Source of the DNA: Kaistia dalseonensis
GTDB lineage: Bacteria; Pseudomonadota; Alphaproteobacteria; Rhizobiales; Kaistiaceae
DNA length: 64,000 bases
Assembly (NCBI RefSeq): GCF_030814715.1
Contig: NZ_JAUSVO010000003.1
Coordinates: forward strand, 62,001 to 126,000
Direction of reading: 5' to 3'
Of the stretch, positions 55,597-64,000 are shown in pieces. The number at the start of each line of letters is the position of its first letter. Positions within the stretch are counted from its first letter, which is position 1. Under the pieces are notes generated by a model that did no database searches, was not told the DNA's origin, and worked only from the letters and a program-made list of their open reading frames with translations. The position numbers were made by a program, and so were the translations under genes.

Positions 55597-55689
55597 TGTT
55601 CGACATCCCGCACAGCCCGTTCGAATTGTGCCCGGTTATCGTGAAGACAGGCAAGGTCTATCTCACGCTCAGCTTCAGAGGAGAACGAC

Positions 55690-56562
55690 ATGCCGAATAT
55701 CGAACAATCCGGAACATTCGCGCTCGGCGATCAGAACGTCAAACGGATGGGCTATGGCGCCATGCAGTTGGCGGGGCCCGGCGTATTCGGCCCACCGAGG
55801 GATCGCGAGGCCGCCGTATCGGTCCTGCGGGAGGCGGTCGCCCAGGGCGTCAATCATATCGATACCAGCGACTTCTATGGCCCGCACATCACCAACAAGC
55901 TGATCAGCGAGGCGCTGGCGCCCTATTCCGACGACCTCGTGATCGTCACGAAGATCGGCGCCCGACGCGGGGCTGACAAGTCCTGGCTGCCGGCCTTTTC
56001 GCCGGAAGCGCTGACCGAAGCCGTGCACGACAATCTGCGCCATCTCGGGCTCGATGCGCTCGATGTCGTCAATCTCAGGGTCATGTTCGACACGCACGGC
56101 CCGGCCGAAGGGTCTATCGAAGAGCCGCTCACGGTTCTCGCCGAACTCCAGCAGCAGGGGCTGGTGCGCCATGTCGGTCTCAGCAATGTGACGGCGGCCC
56201 AGATCGAGCAAGGGCGGTCGATCACCGAGATCGTCTGCGTGCAGAACCAGTACAATCTGGCGCATCGCCACGACGACGCGCTGATCGACCAGCTCGCTCG
56301 GGAGGGCGTCGCCTATGTGCCCTTCTTCCCGCTCGGCGGCTTCAGCCCCCTGCAGTCCTCGACGCTCTCGAATGTCGCAGAGGGCCTCGGCGCAACGCCG
56401 ATGCAGGTTGCACTCGCCTGGCTGCTCCAGCGCGCCCCGAACATCCTGTTGATCCCGGGCACGTCGTCGGTGGCTCATCTCAATGAAAACCTCGCGGCAG
56501 CCGAACTGGTCCTGCCCGAGGATGCGATCCGCCAACTGGACGGCATCGCCGCCTCCGCCTGA
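55690..56562 (+). CDS. Aldo/keto reductase
   Basis: 290 aa NADPH-dependent AKR, YdbC-like. GYGAMQLAGPGVFGPPRD, the Asp/Tyr pair in NHIDTSDFYGPH, catalytic Lys in VIVTKIGARRG and the NADP-site LLIPGTSSVAHLNENLAA are present. The catalytic His is replaced (LRVMFDTHG), as in this subgroup. Possible aldehyde or ketone reductase; divergent from LysR. Confidence 0.9.
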   Translation: MPNIEQSGTFALGDQNVKRMGYGAMQLAGPGVFGPPRDREAAVSVLREAVAQGVNHIDTSDFYGPHITNKLISEALAPYSDDLVIVTKIGARRGADKSWLPAFSPEALTEAVHDNLRHLGLDALDVVNLRVMFDTHGPAEGSIEEPLTVLAELQQQGLVRHVGLSNVTAAQIEQGRSITEIVCVQNQYNLAHRHDDALIDQLAREGVAYVPFFPLGGFSPLQSSTLSNVAEGLGATPMQVALAWLLQRAPNILLIPGTSSVAHLNENLAAAELVLPEDAIRQLDGIAASA

Positions 56563-56650
56563 GGCCCGGCCCGCCGGTGCCCGCGCTGCGACGACAAGCG
56601 CGGGCACCAGTGATACGCTCCCTCGGAGATTGGCCGAGGGAGGATCGGAC

Positions 56651-58201
56651 ATGAAGCTGCTGCCGGGAGCATCGTTCGCTGCGGTCGGGATCGGAGCCGC
56701 CTTGTTTCTGGCGCCAGCGCTCGCCGGAGCACAGCCCATCTCGCGGGCGGAAATCGACGCGGCGCTGCCGAAGCTCGAAGCGCTGGCCCAAGCGGCGGTC
56801 GATCAAGGTCAGGTGCCCGGCCTTGCCATCGCGATCGTCCACCACGATGCGCTGGTCTATCTCAAGGGCTTCGGCGTCCGTGAGGTCGGCAAGCCCGACA
56901 AGGTCGATCCAGACACGGTGTTCCAGCTCGCCTCGTTCTCGAAGCCCATTTCCGCGACGGTCGTCGCCGCAGTGGTCAGCGAGAACAAGGTCGCGTGGGA
57001 TTCGAAGATCGCTGATCTCGACCCGGCCTTTCGGCTCTCGGCTGCCTACCCTTCCGCCGAATTGACCGTGCGCGATCTCTTCGCGCATCGAAGCGGGCTG
57101 CCCGGCAATGCCGGCAACGAACTCGAGGATATCGGCTATGACCGCGCCGCCATATTGGAGCGCCTGCGCCTCGTGCCGCTCGATGGCTTCCGCTCGCATT
57201 ATTCCTACAGCAATTTCGGCCTGACCGAGGGCGCCGTAGCGGTTGCGAAATCGCAGGGCATGGCCTGGGAGGATCTGGCCGAGGCCAAGCTCTACAAGCC
57301 GCTCGGCATGAAGGCGACCAGTTCGCGCTATGCCGATTTCCTGGCGCAATCCGATCGCGCCGCGCTCCATATCAGGCTCGGCGGCCAGTGGCAGGCGGCG
57401 CTCACCCGCGACCCCGACGCCCAGGCCCCCGCGGGTGGCGTCAGTTCGAGCGCGCGCGATCTGGTCCAATGGTTGAAGCTCGAGATCGGCAATGGGCGGT
57501 TCGACGGCAAGCAGGTCATCGAAAGCGCGGCGCTGGCCGAGACGCACCAGCCCCTGATGGCGCGCGGCGTCAATCCTGCCAATGGCGCGCAATCCTTCTA
57601 TGGCCTCGGCTGGAATGTCGAATTTGGCCGGCACGGCCTGGTCTGGGGCCATGCCGGCGCCTTCAGCAACGGCGCGCGGACACTGGTCAGCATCATGCCG
57701 GATGACGGGCTCGGGATCGTCGTACTTTCCAATGCCTTCCCGACCGGCGTTCCCGAAGGCCTCGCCGATTCCTTCTTCGATCTCGTCAAGGAAGGCTCGA
57801 TCGAGAAAGACTGGATCAAGATCTGGAACGATACGTTTGACGGCCTGTTCGGGCCGGCCGTCGCCGCCTCCAAGGCGCGCCTGGGTACGCCGCCACAGAA
57901 CGCATCGCCGGCCCTGCCCGCTGCCGCCTATGTCGGACGCTATGCCAACGACTATTTCGGCACGGCGATCGTGACGGAGGCGGGTGGCAAGCTCCAGGTC
58001 GCCCTCGGCCCGAAGGGCCAACGCGTCCATCCGCTCCAGTCCTTCAACCGGGATGTCTTCATCTATCCCTCGGCACCTGAAATGCCCGATCTGATGGCCG
58101 CGGCAACCTTCGAGATCGGCCCGGATGGCAAGGCCAGCGCATTGACGCTGGAAGACCTGGACGATCTCGGCTTCGGACGGTTTGCACGCCGCGCCGATTG
58201 A
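56651..58201 (+). CDS. Serine hydrolase, class C beta-lactamase family
   Basis: 516 aa, exported. Signal peptide MKLLPGASFAAVGIGAALFL with cleavage after AGA. The SxxK motif is S95-F-S-K98 and the YSN motif is in HYSYSNFGLTEG. A third box is in WGHAGAFSNGA (HAG). A C-terminal DUF3471-like domain follows. Family includes esterases, D-aminopeptidases and AmpC; the substrate is not predictable. ATG 56651 places the signal peptide at the N-terminus. Confidence 0.9.
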   Translation: MKLLPGASFAAVGIGAALFLAPALAGAQPISRAEIDAALPKLEALAQAAVDQGQVPGLAIAIVHHDALVYLKGFGVREVGKPDKVDPDTVFQLASFSKPISATVVAAVVSENKVAWDSKIADLDPAFRLSAAYPSAELTVRDLFAHRSGLPGNAGNELEDIGYDRAAILERLRLVPLDGFRSHYSYSNFGLTEGAVAVAKSQGMAWEDLAEAKLYKPLGMKATSSRYADFLAQSDRAALHIRLGGQWQAALTRDPDAQAPAGGVSSSARDLVQWLKLEIGNGRFDGKQVIESAALAETHQPLMARGVNPANGAQSFYGLGWNVEFGRHGLVWGHAGAFSNGARTLVSIMPDDGLGIVVLSNAFPTGVPEGLADSFFDLVKEGSIEKDWIKIWNDTFDGLFGPAVAASKARLGTPPQNASPALPAAAYVGRYANDYFGTAIVTEAGGKLQVALGPKGQRVHPLQSFNRDVFIYPSAPEMPDLMAAATFEIGPDGKASALTLEDLDDLGFGRFARRAD

Positions 58202-58252
58202 TCGCGATGCGTCGACCCTCTTGGCAGCGTCTCAACCCCGGCGGATGGCGGG

Positions 58253-59095
58253 CTAAGGCCGGGACCGGATCGCTTCGAGCGCTTCGAGACGGCGCCGCCC
58301 CTCCTCGCCGCGCCTTTCGACCACGGCGGCGATGAGCGCCTCGACCAGCATCAGCAAGCCGGCGTTCGAATCCCAGACGGAGGGGACGGCCACATGCGCC
58401 GGCAGGACGCGGCGTGCCACCTTCGAGATCGGTGACAGCCACTGATCCGTCACCAGGACGATGATCGCGCCCTGTGCCGCCGCGCGCTCGGCAAAGTCCC
58501 TGAGATCATCCGAATAGCGGCGTATGTCGAACAGGACGACGACGTCGCGCCGGCCAATATCGAGCAACTGGTCCAGCCAGGCCGCCGGCTGGCCGCCGAC
58601 ACGGCGCACATCGGGCCGGATGACGCGCAGATGCGCCGTCATGTAGTCGGCAATGGCGTCGGTGAAGCGCCCACCCAGAAAGTGCAGCCGATATCTTGGG
58701 TCGGCGAGCAGCGTCGCGACGGCGGCAAATTCGTTGCGCGGCAGGTTTTCCGCCGTCGCCCGCAGATTGGCGATCGCCGCTTGCGCGAAGCCGGCCAGCG
58801 GATCATCGGGATGGACTTTCATGCCCTTGGTCAGCGGCGTCTCGCGCTGCGCGGCGAGTTCGGCCTTCAAATCATCCTGGAAGGCGCCATAGCTGGAAAA
58901 GCCGAGCTTGGCGATCATGCGCAGGATCGTCGGCGCACTGACGCCGGCCGCCTCGCCGAAGCGCGCCGCCGTGTCGAGACCCGCCATGGGAAAATCGGCC
59001 AATAGGCGCTGTGCGGCGCGCTTCTCGTTCGGCGTCAGCCGGCCGAGATCGCGCCGCAGCCGCTCCGCGATCGATGCTCCGCTATCGGAAACCAT
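58253..59095 (-). CDS. MurR/RpiR-family transcriptional regulator
   Basis: 280 aa. N-terminal HTH_6 domain (MVSDSGASIAERLRRDLGRL, ADFPMAGLDTAARFGEAAGV, SAPTILRMIAKLGFSSYGAF) and a SIS domain (about 120-250: RYRLHFLGGRFTDAIADYMT). Divergent from the formylglutamate amidohydrolase-like gene, so it is the likely controller of the amine cluster. An effector could be a phosphorylated or acylated intermediate. Confidence 0.92.
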   Translation of the reverse strand: MVSDSGASIAERLRRDLGRLTPNEKRAAQRLLADFPMAGLDTAARFGEAAGVSAPTILRMIAKLGFSSYGAFQDDLKAELAAQRETPLTKGMKVHPDDPLAGFAQAAIANLRATAENLPRNEFAAVATLLADPRYRLHFLGGRFTDAIADYMTAHLRVIRPDVRRVGGQPAAWLDQLLDIGRRDVVVLFDIRRYSDDLRDFAERAAAQGAIIVLVTDQWLSPISKVARRVLPAHVAVPSVWDSNAGLLMLVEALIAAVVERRGEEGRRRLEALEAIRSRP

Positions 59096-59141
59096 GGCCC
59101 GTCATCCCCGTTTGCCGCTTCTGCAGGCAACTGACGCCTTC

Positions 59142-59220
59142 ATTTCAGAATTGACCCATTTCTTGGCTGCTGTAACGTATATTTCAGATCGGCGAGCACA
59201 GACTCTCCTTAACCGGTTAA
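59142..59220. promoter_or_regulatory. Direct repeats and palindrome between rpiR-type gene and amine cluster
   Basis: ATTTCAGA occurs at 59142-59149 and 59181-59188 (39 bp apart, about four helical turns), with a partial ATTTC at 59158. A perfect 12-bp palindrome TTAACCGGTTAA lies at 59209-59220, 32 bases before the downstream start. These are candidate RpiR-type operator sites. Confidence 0.5.
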
Positions 59221-59252
59221 AAAGCCGGCGCCGCTTCGACGGGGAATAGCGC

Positions 59253-60053
59253 ATGCAGGATCCGGCCGACAGCGAAAGCCTGCTGGCAAGCGACGAGCCG
59301 CCAGCCGTCGACTGGCGCGCCGGCTCGATCGACCCGTTTTTCTTTGTCTGCGAACATGCCTCCAACCGTGTCCCGCGCGCGCTGGGCGATCTCGGCCTGC
59401 CGTCGGAAGCCTTCGAGCGCCACATCGCCTGGGACCCCGGCGCAGCGCAGCTGACGCTCGGCCTTGCCGAGCGCTTTGGGGGCGCTGCCGTGCTGCAACG
59501 CTATTCACGCCTCGTGATCGACTGCAACCGGGAGCCGGAACTGCCCGATGCGATCACGCCGTTGTCTGAGGATACGCCCATCCCCGGCAATCAGGGTCTC
59601 GGCGAGGATGAACGGCGTGGCCGGATCGCGGCGATCTGGGCTCCGTTCCATGCCGCGGTCGATCGCCTGCTCAATGCGCGCGTCGCCGCCCGCAAGCCGA
59701 CGGCGCTGGTGACGATCCACTCTTTCACGCCGGTCTATCGTGGTGTCTCGCGCCCCTGGCATGTCGGCATCATATCGACCGGAGACCGTCGGTTTGCGGA
59801 ACCGATGCTGGCGGCTCTCAGCCGCGAAGCCGGGCTCGTCGTCGGCGACGACCAGCCTTATTCGGCGCGAGACAATGTTGACTACACGATCCGCCGTCAC
59901 GGGCGCGAACGCGGCTTGCCGCATGTGATGATCGAGGTCCGCAACGATCTGCTGCGGACCGCGCGCGACGTTTCGCAATGGGTCGAGCGGCTGGGCGACG
60001 CGCTCACGGAGAGCGCCGGCGCCGTTGGCCTGCCGGGCCCGATACGGGTCTGA
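59253..60053 (+). CDS. N-formylglutamate amidohydrolase family protein
   Basis: 266 aa, FGase (HutG-like) family. FFFVCEHASNRVPRALGDLG carries the Glu/His metal residues, RYSRLVIDCNREPELPDAI the Arg/Asp, and TIHSFTPVYRGVSRPWHVG the catalytic region. In histidine degradation HutG gives glutamate and formate; here it is beside a GS-like enzyme and permease, so its substrate may be another N-acyl amino acid or amide. First gene of the cluster. Confidence 0.88.
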   Translation: MQDPADSESLLASDEPPAVDWRAGSIDPFFFVCEHASNRVPRALGDLGLPSEAFERHIAWDPGAAQLTLGLAERFGGAAVLQRYSRLVIDCNREPELPDAITPLSEDTPIPGNQGLGEDERRGRIAAIWAPFHAAVDRLLNARVAARKPTALVTIHSFTPVYRGVSRPWHVGIISTGDRRFAEPMLAALSREAGLVVGDDQPYSARDNVDYTIRRHGRERGLPHVMIEVRNDLLRTARDVSQWVERLGDALTESAGAVGLPGPIRV

Positions 60054-60167
60054 ATCAGGGAGACAGAACAAGACGACGCGCCAATGCGCGAAGGGGAAGA
60101 AGGCGGTGACCGGCTGCGGACCATCGCGACGGACGGACCGAGGCAAAAGACCGAGGCCGACCGAAGA

Positions 60168-60197
60168 CCGGCGAGCGCTTTCCAGGGCGCTCGCCGG
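60168..60197 (+). other. Strong hairpin in the permease leader
   Basis: CCGGCGAGCGC and GCGCTCGCCGG form a perfect 11-bp stem with an 8-base loop, in the 210-base gap between the amidohydrolase and the permease. It probably sets different expression levels or protects the mRNA. Confidence 0.5.
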
Positions 60198-60263
60198 ACC
60201 GATCAGAAGGGGCAAGGACCCGCGCCGGCAACGCCGCGACGGGGCAACAGACGGGAGCAAGTC

Positions 60264-61817
60264 ATGAGCAGTACCGAGGGGTATACAGAACACGACAAGA
60301 AGGCGGACATTCACGTCCTCCATTCAATGGGATACGCGCAGGAGCTCGAGCGGCGCATGAGCCGCTTCTCGAATTTCGCGATCTCGTTCTCCATCATCTG
60401 CATTCTCTCTGGCGGCATTAATTCGCTCGCCCAGGCGACGTCGGGCGCCGGCGGCGCCGCGATCGGCATCGGCTGGCCTGTTGGCTGCCTGATCTCCGGC
60501 GTATTCGCGCTCGCCATGGCGCAGATCGCCTCGGCCTATCCGACGGCGGGCGGCCTCTATCACTGGGGCTCGATCCTCGGCAACCGCTTCACGGGCTGGG
60601 TCACGGCCTGGTTCAACCTGCTCGGCCTCGTCACCGTGCTCGGCGCCATCAATGTCGGCACGTATTATTTCTTCTTCGGCGCCTTCGGGCCGATGATCGG
60701 CTGGGAAGACACGATCACCAATCGCGTGCTGTTCCTCGTCGTCCTGACCGGCCTGCAGGCGATCATCAATCACATGGGCATCGGCCTCACCGCCAAGCTC
60801 ACTGATTTTTCCGGCTATCTGATCTTCGTGACGGCGCTGGTGCTCGCCATCGTCTGCCTCGCATCGGCACCGAGCTACGATTTCGCGCGTCTCTTCACCT
60901 TCTCCAACTATTCGGGCGAAGCGGGCGGCAATGTCTGGCCGCAGGTTTCCGAATGGTGGGTGTTCCTGCTCGGCCTCTTGCTGCCGATCTATACCATCAC
61001 CGGCTATGACGCCTCGGCGCACACCTCGGAAGAGACCGTCAAGGCGGCGCATTCCGTGCCGCGCGGCATGGTCATGTCGGTCGTCTGGTCGGCCGTGTTC
61101 GGCTACATCATGCTGTGCGCCTTCGTGCTCATGATCCCGAACATGGACGACGCCGCCAAGCAGGGCTGGAACGTCTTCTTCTGGGCCATGGATTCGCAGG
61201 TGAATCCGACCGTGAAGATCATCCTCTATGTCGCGATCTTCGTTTCGCAATTCCTCTGCGGACTTGCGACCGTCACCTCCGTCTCGCGCATGATCTTCGC
61301 CTTCTCGCGTGATGGCGGCCTGCCGGCCTCCAAGGCGCTCTCGAAGGTCAGCCCGAAGTTCCGCACCCCGGTCGCCGCGATCTGGACCGGCGCGACGCTC
61401 GCCGTGCTGTTCGTGTGGTTCACCTCGGTGATCACCATCGCCGGCGCCTCGGCCTATTCGATCGTCGTGTCCTGCACCGTCATCTTCCTGTTCTTCTCCT
61501 TCGTCATTCCGATTGCCCTCGGCCTTTTCGCCTACGGCACCAAGAAATGGCCATCGATGGGACCGTGGAATATCGGGCGCGGCCTCTACACGTTGTTCGC
61601 GCTGCTCTCGATCGTCGCCATGATCCTGATCTTCGTGATCGGCATCCAGCCTCCGAACGACTGGGCGCTCTACATCACCATCGGCTTCCTGGTGCTGGCC
61701 GCGATCGTCTGGTTCGCCTTCGAGAGCCGCCGCTTCCAGGGTCCCCCGATCGGCGACGTGATCGCCAAGCGCAAGGCCGCGATCGCGGCTGCGGAAAAGG
61801 CCGTCGGTCAGGTCTGA
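60264..61817 (+). CDS. APC-family amino acid/amine permease
   Basis: 517 aa, about 12 TM helices. SRFSNFAISFSIICILSGGI and AYPTAGGLYHWGSILGN are typical of the amino acid/choline transporter subgroup (Uga4/GabP-like). It is adjacent to the amidohydrolase, GS-like enzyme and ALDH, so it probably imports the amine or amino acid handled by this cluster. Start MSSTEGYTEHD at 60264. Confidence 0.93.
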   Translation: MSSTEGYTEHDKKADIHVLHSMGYAQELERRMSRFSNFAISFSIICILSGGINSLAQATSGAGGAAIGIGWPVGCLISGVFALAMAQIASAYPTAGGLYHWGSILGNRFTGWVTAWFNLLGLVTVLGAINVGTYYFFFGAFGPMIGWEDTITNRVLFLVVLTGLQAIINHMGIGLTAKLTDFSGYLIFVTALVLAIVCLASAPSYDFARLFTFSNYSGEAGGNVWPQVSEWWVFLLGLLLPIYTITGYDASAHTSEETVKAAHSVPRGMVMSVVWSAVFGYIMLCAFVLMIPNMDDAAKQGWNVFFWAMDSQVNPTVKIILYVAIFVSQFLCGLATVTSVSRMIFAFSRDGGLPASKALSKVSPKFRTPVAAIWTGATLAVLFVWFTSVITIAGASAYSIVVSCTVIFLFFSFVIPIALGLFAYGTKKWPSMGPWNIGRGLYTLFALLSIVAMILIFVIGIQPPNDWALYITIGFLVLAAIVWFAFESRRFQGPPIGDVIAKRKAAIAAAEKAVGQV

Positions 61818-61829
61818 TCAAACTGATTG

Positions 61830-61858
61830 CGCCGGGCGACCCGAAGGGTTGCCCGGCG
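61830..61858 (+). terminator. Hairpin after the permease gene
   Basis: CGCCGGGCGACCC (61830-61842) and GGGTTGCCCGGCG (61846-61858) form a 13-bp stem with one G-U pair and a GAA loop, 12 bases after the permease stop; only TT follows. It may attenuate between the permease and the GS-like gene. Confidence 0.6.
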
Positions 61859-61875
61859 TTCCCATCATCCCCTCT

Positions 61876-61981
61876 GTCATTGCCGGGCTTGACCCGGAGT
61901 CCTGGGCTTGCTTTCCACATTCTGTCAGCCAGCGCGGCGCAAGCCGGGCGGAGGGACGGCCTGGTCAAGCCCGGCAATGAC
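61876..61981. repeat. 106-bp inverted-repeat element
   Basis: GTCATTGCCGGGCTTGACC (61876-61894) and GGTCAAGCCCGGCAATGAC (61963-61981) are perfect 19-bp arms. Such GTCATTGCCGGGCTTGACC ends are common in dispersed palindromic elements of rhizobial and related genomes. It sits between the permease and the GS-like gene; there is no ORF in it. Confidence 0.8.
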
Positions 61982-62012
61982 AAGAAGAACGCCCTGAAAA
62001 GAGAGAACGCCC

Positions 62013-63377
62013 ATGGCCGGAAACCTGACGCTCAAGCAACTCGAGGCCGCGATCGCGGACGGCACGATCGATACTGTGATCGTCGCGTTTCCCGACATGC
62101 AGGGTCGCCTCGTCGGCAAGCGCTTTACGGGCGCGTTCTTTCTCGACAGCGCGCTGCACGAGACCCATGCCTGCAATTATCTGCTGACCGTCGACATCGA
62201 CATGGAGCCGGTGCCGGGCTACCAGGCCGCGAGCTGGGAGAAGGGCTATGGCGATTTCGTCCTGAAGCCCGATGTGTCGACGCTGCGCCGCATTCCCTGG
62301 CTCGAGGGCACTGCCCTGATGCTCGCCGATGTCTGCGACCATCACGGCGAAGACCTGCCGCATGCTCCGCGCTCCATGCTGAAGGCGCAGTTGAAGAAGC
62401 TCGCCGATCGCAAGATGTCGGCCTTCTTCGCCTCCGAACTCGAATTCTATGCCTTTGACGAGACCTATGAAGGCGCGGGCGAGAAACGCTGGCGCGACCT
62501 CAAGACCATGGGCAACTACATCGAGGACTACCAGATCCTCCAGACGACCAAGAACGAGCCGCTGCTCCGCGCGATCCGCAACGGCTTGATGGGCGCCGGC
62601 ATTCCGGTCGAGAATTCCAAGGGCGAATGGGGCCCCGGCCAGGAAGAGGTCAATGTCCGCTATGCGGAAGCCCTCGAAATGGCCGACCAGCACACCATCC
62701 TGAAGAATGGCTGCAAGGAGATCGCCCATCTCCAGAACCGCGCCGTCACCTTCATGGCGAAGTGGCGCTACGATCTCGCCGGCTCGTCATCGCATATCCA
62801 CTCCTCGCTCTGGGACGCTGGCGCCAAGACGCCGCTCTTCTCCGACCCGAAGGACCCGCTCGGCATGTCGGCGACGATGAAATCGTGGCTCGCCGGCCAT
62901 CTCACCTACGCGAAGGACATGACCTATTTCCTCGCGCCCTATATCAACTCCTACAAGCGCTTCCAGGTCGGCACCTTCGCGCCGACCAAGGCTGTCTGGT
63001 CCGTCGACAACCGCACCACCGGCTTCCGCGTCGTCGGCGAAGGCAAGTCGATCCGCACCGAATGCCGCATTGGCGGCGCCGATCTGAACCCCTATCTCGC
63101 CTTCTCGGCGCTGCTCGCCGCTGGCCTCGCCGGGATCGACCAGAAGCTGGAGCTGGAGCCGGCCTTCGCGGGCGACGCCTATTATGGCAAGCGGCTGCGC
63201 GAAGTGCCGAAGACGCTGCGCGACGCCACCACCGCGCTCGACAAGTCGAAAGTCCTGCGCGCAGGACTCGGCGATGCCGTCGTCGAGCATTATCTGCATA
63301 CGGCGCGCTGGGAGCAGTTCGAATATGACCGCCGGGTCACGGACTGGGAGTTGCAGCGCGGCTTCGAACGGTATTGA
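62013..63377 (+). CDS. Glutamine synthetase family protein (gamma-glutamyl-amine ligase-like)
   Basis: 454 aa. GS catalytic fold with FASELEFYAFDE (Glu metal ligand), GEWGPGQEEVNVRYAEAL, SSSHIHSSLWDA (His loop), and RTECRIGGADLNPYLAFSALLA (Arg/Glu). The short length and context point to PuuA-like gamma-glutamylation of amines rather than ammonia assimilation. Start MAGNLTLKQLEA at 62013. Followed 64 bases later by an aldehyde dehydrogenase. Confidence 0.93.
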   Translation: MAGNLTLKQLEAAIADGTIDTVIVAFPDMQGRLVGKRFTGAFFLDSALHETHACNYLLTVDIDMEPVPGYQAASWEKGYGDFVLKPDVSTLRRIPWLEGTALMLADVCDHHGEDLPHAPRSMLKAQLKKLADRKMSAFFASELEFYAFDETYEGAGEKRWRDLKTMGNYIEDYQILQTTKNEPLLRAIRNGLMGAGIPVENSKGEWGPGQEEVNVRYAEALEMADQHTILKNGCKEIAHLQNRAVTFMAKWRYDLAGSSSHIHSSLWDAGAKTPLFSDPKDPLGMSATMKSWLAGHLTYAKDMTYFLAPYINSYKRFQVGTFAPTKAVWSVDNRTTGFRVVGEGKSIRTECRIGGADLNPYLAFSALLAAGLAGIDQKLELEPAFAGDAYYGKRLREVPKTLRDATTALDKSKVLRAGLGDAVVEHYLHTARWEQFEYDRRVTDWELQRGFERY

Positions 63378-63441
63378 TACCGCCATCGGCGGAGCCGGCA
63401 CCACGCCGGCCCGCATCATTGAACGCTGCGAGATCTGATCC

Positions 63442-64000
63442 ATGAATGCGCCCGTCCTGAAGATCGTCACGCCGGTCGACGGCTCGCTCTATGCAGAGCG
63501 CCCGCTGGCGACCGAAGCCGAAGTGCTCGCCGCCCTGGAACGCGCCAAGGCCGCCCAACGCGCCTGGCGCTCGTCGACCATGGCCGAGCGGCAGACAATC
63601 GCCACCGCCTTTGTCGACGCCATGGTCGCCGAGAAGGACAAGGTTGCGGAACTGCTCGCCTGGCAGATGGGGCGGCCGATCCGCTACGGCCATGGCGAGA
63701 TGCGCGGCTTCGAGGAGCGCGCCCGCTACATGATCGAGATTGCGCCGGCGACGCTGGCCGATATCGATGTCGGCCCGAAGGAAGGCTTCAAGCGCTATAT
63801 CCGCCGCGAGCCCCTCGGCGTCTGCCTGAACCTGCCGGCCTGGAACTTCCCCTATATGACGGCGCTGAATGCCGTGCTGCCGGCGATCCTCGCCGGCAAT
63901 ACCGTGGTTATGAAGCATTCGAGCCAGACGGCGCTCGTCGCGGAGCATTTCGCCTCGGCCTTCGCCAAGGCGGGCCTCTGGCAGGATGTGTTCCAGTTCG
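63442..64000 (+). CDS. Aldehyde dehydrogenase (C-terminus beyond window)
   Basis: First 186 residues of an NAD(P)-dependent ALDH. MNAPVLKIVTPVDGSLYAER, RQTIATAFVDAMVAEKD and the cofactor-site PLGVCLNLPAWNFPYMTAL with LAGNTVVMKHS are typical; the catalytic Cys and Glu lie outside the window. In a PuuA-type route it would oxidise the gamma-glutamyl aldehyde (PuuC role). Last visible gene of the amine cluster. Confidence 0.93.
   Translation, partial: MNAPVLKIVTPVDGSLYAERPLATEAEVLAALERAKAAQRAWRSSTMAERQTIATAFVDAMVAEKDKVAELLAWQMGRPIRYGHGEMRGFEERARYMIEIAPATLADIDVGPKEGFKRYIRREPLGVCLNLPAWNFPYMTALNAVLPAILAGNTVVMKHSSQTALVAEHFASAFAKAGLWQDVFQF

Noticed and set aside
56480-58030. Leftward 516-codon frame opposite the serine hydrolase
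   Set aside because: No motifs; the + strand product has a signal peptide and complete SxxK and YSN motifs.

Overview
The window is 64 kb of GC-rich, densely coding chromosome from an alphaproteobacterium, most likely of the order Hyphomicrobiales (Rhizobiales). Four things support this. The petABC operon encodes a fused-type cytochrome b and a Rieske protein with an RRDF twin-arginine motif. A PetP/PetR-type MarR and OmpR regulator pair lies next to ilvE. The L-rhamnose locus has the rhizobial order rhaRSTPQUK with a divergent rhaD-rhaI. UbiK-type, DUF6111, DUF1285 and DUF4282 proteins and an N-terminally extended ExbB are all of the alphaproteobacterial type. I could not fix the genus. I see no rRNA, convincing tRNA, CRISPR array, prophage or insertion sequence; base and codon use look uniform.

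Layout. 1-2.6 kb: an EnvZ-like kinase (C-terminus cut by the window edge), a response regulator and a MarR regulator, divergent from ilvE (2.9-3.8 kb). 3.9-5.1 kb: a GIY-YIG protein, two translationally coupled tiny membrane proteins and UbiK. 5.2-9.7 kb: lgt, a MidA/NDUFAF7-type methyltransferase, pgeF, a lipoprotein and prs. 9.8-11.1 kb: exbB-exbD. 11.4-14.7 kb: rplY, pth, a VapBC toxin-antitoxin pair and ychF. 14.7-19.2 kb: a DUF4282 protein with a long repetitive tail, a GST, apt, hemF and trmL. 19.3-23.4 kb: two tandem paralogous ABC exporters. 23.5-24.5 kb: a monooxygenase-fold protein divergent from a MarR regulator. 24.9-27.7 kb: petABC (cytochrome bc1). 27.8-30.5 kb: a leftward chain of cca, DUF6111, CoA pyrophosphatase and DUF1285. 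30.6-37.5 kb: a rightward, overlapping MoxR/DUF58/DUF4159/VWA-like membrane operon.

37.5-43.4 kb is a mosaic of small units: GNAT, NUDIX, a 37-aa peptide, a metallophosphoesterase, a tail-anchored hypothetical, YbaK, an oligopeptide-binding protein and a glycine-zipper lipoprotein. 43.7-54.7 kb is a complete L-rhamnose uptake and catabolism locus: an ABC importer (RhaSTPQ), mutarotase (RhaU), kinase (RhaK), isomerase (RhaI), a bifunctional aldolase/dehydrogenase (RhaD) and a DeoR-type regulator (RhaR). 54.6-58.2 kb: a LysR regulator divergent from an aldo/keto reductase, then a class C serine hydrolase. 58.3-64 kb: a RpiR-type regulator divergent from an N-formylglutamate amidohydrolase-like protein, an amino-acid/amine permease, a PuuA-like glutamine-synthetase paralogue and an aldehyde dehydrogenase (cut by the window end). 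The last group looks like a gamma-glutamylation route for an amine.

The least understood parts are the MoxR/DUF58/DUF4159 operon and the formylglutamate-hydrolase/GS/permease cluster. Several leader structures also deserve a look: a hairpin that swallows the start codon of the metallophosphoesterase, terminator-like hairpins just before prs and rplY, an inverted repeat over the vapB ribosome binding site, and inverted repeats in the rhamnose and MarR divergent promoters. All functional calls come from reading motifs by eye; no database search was run.
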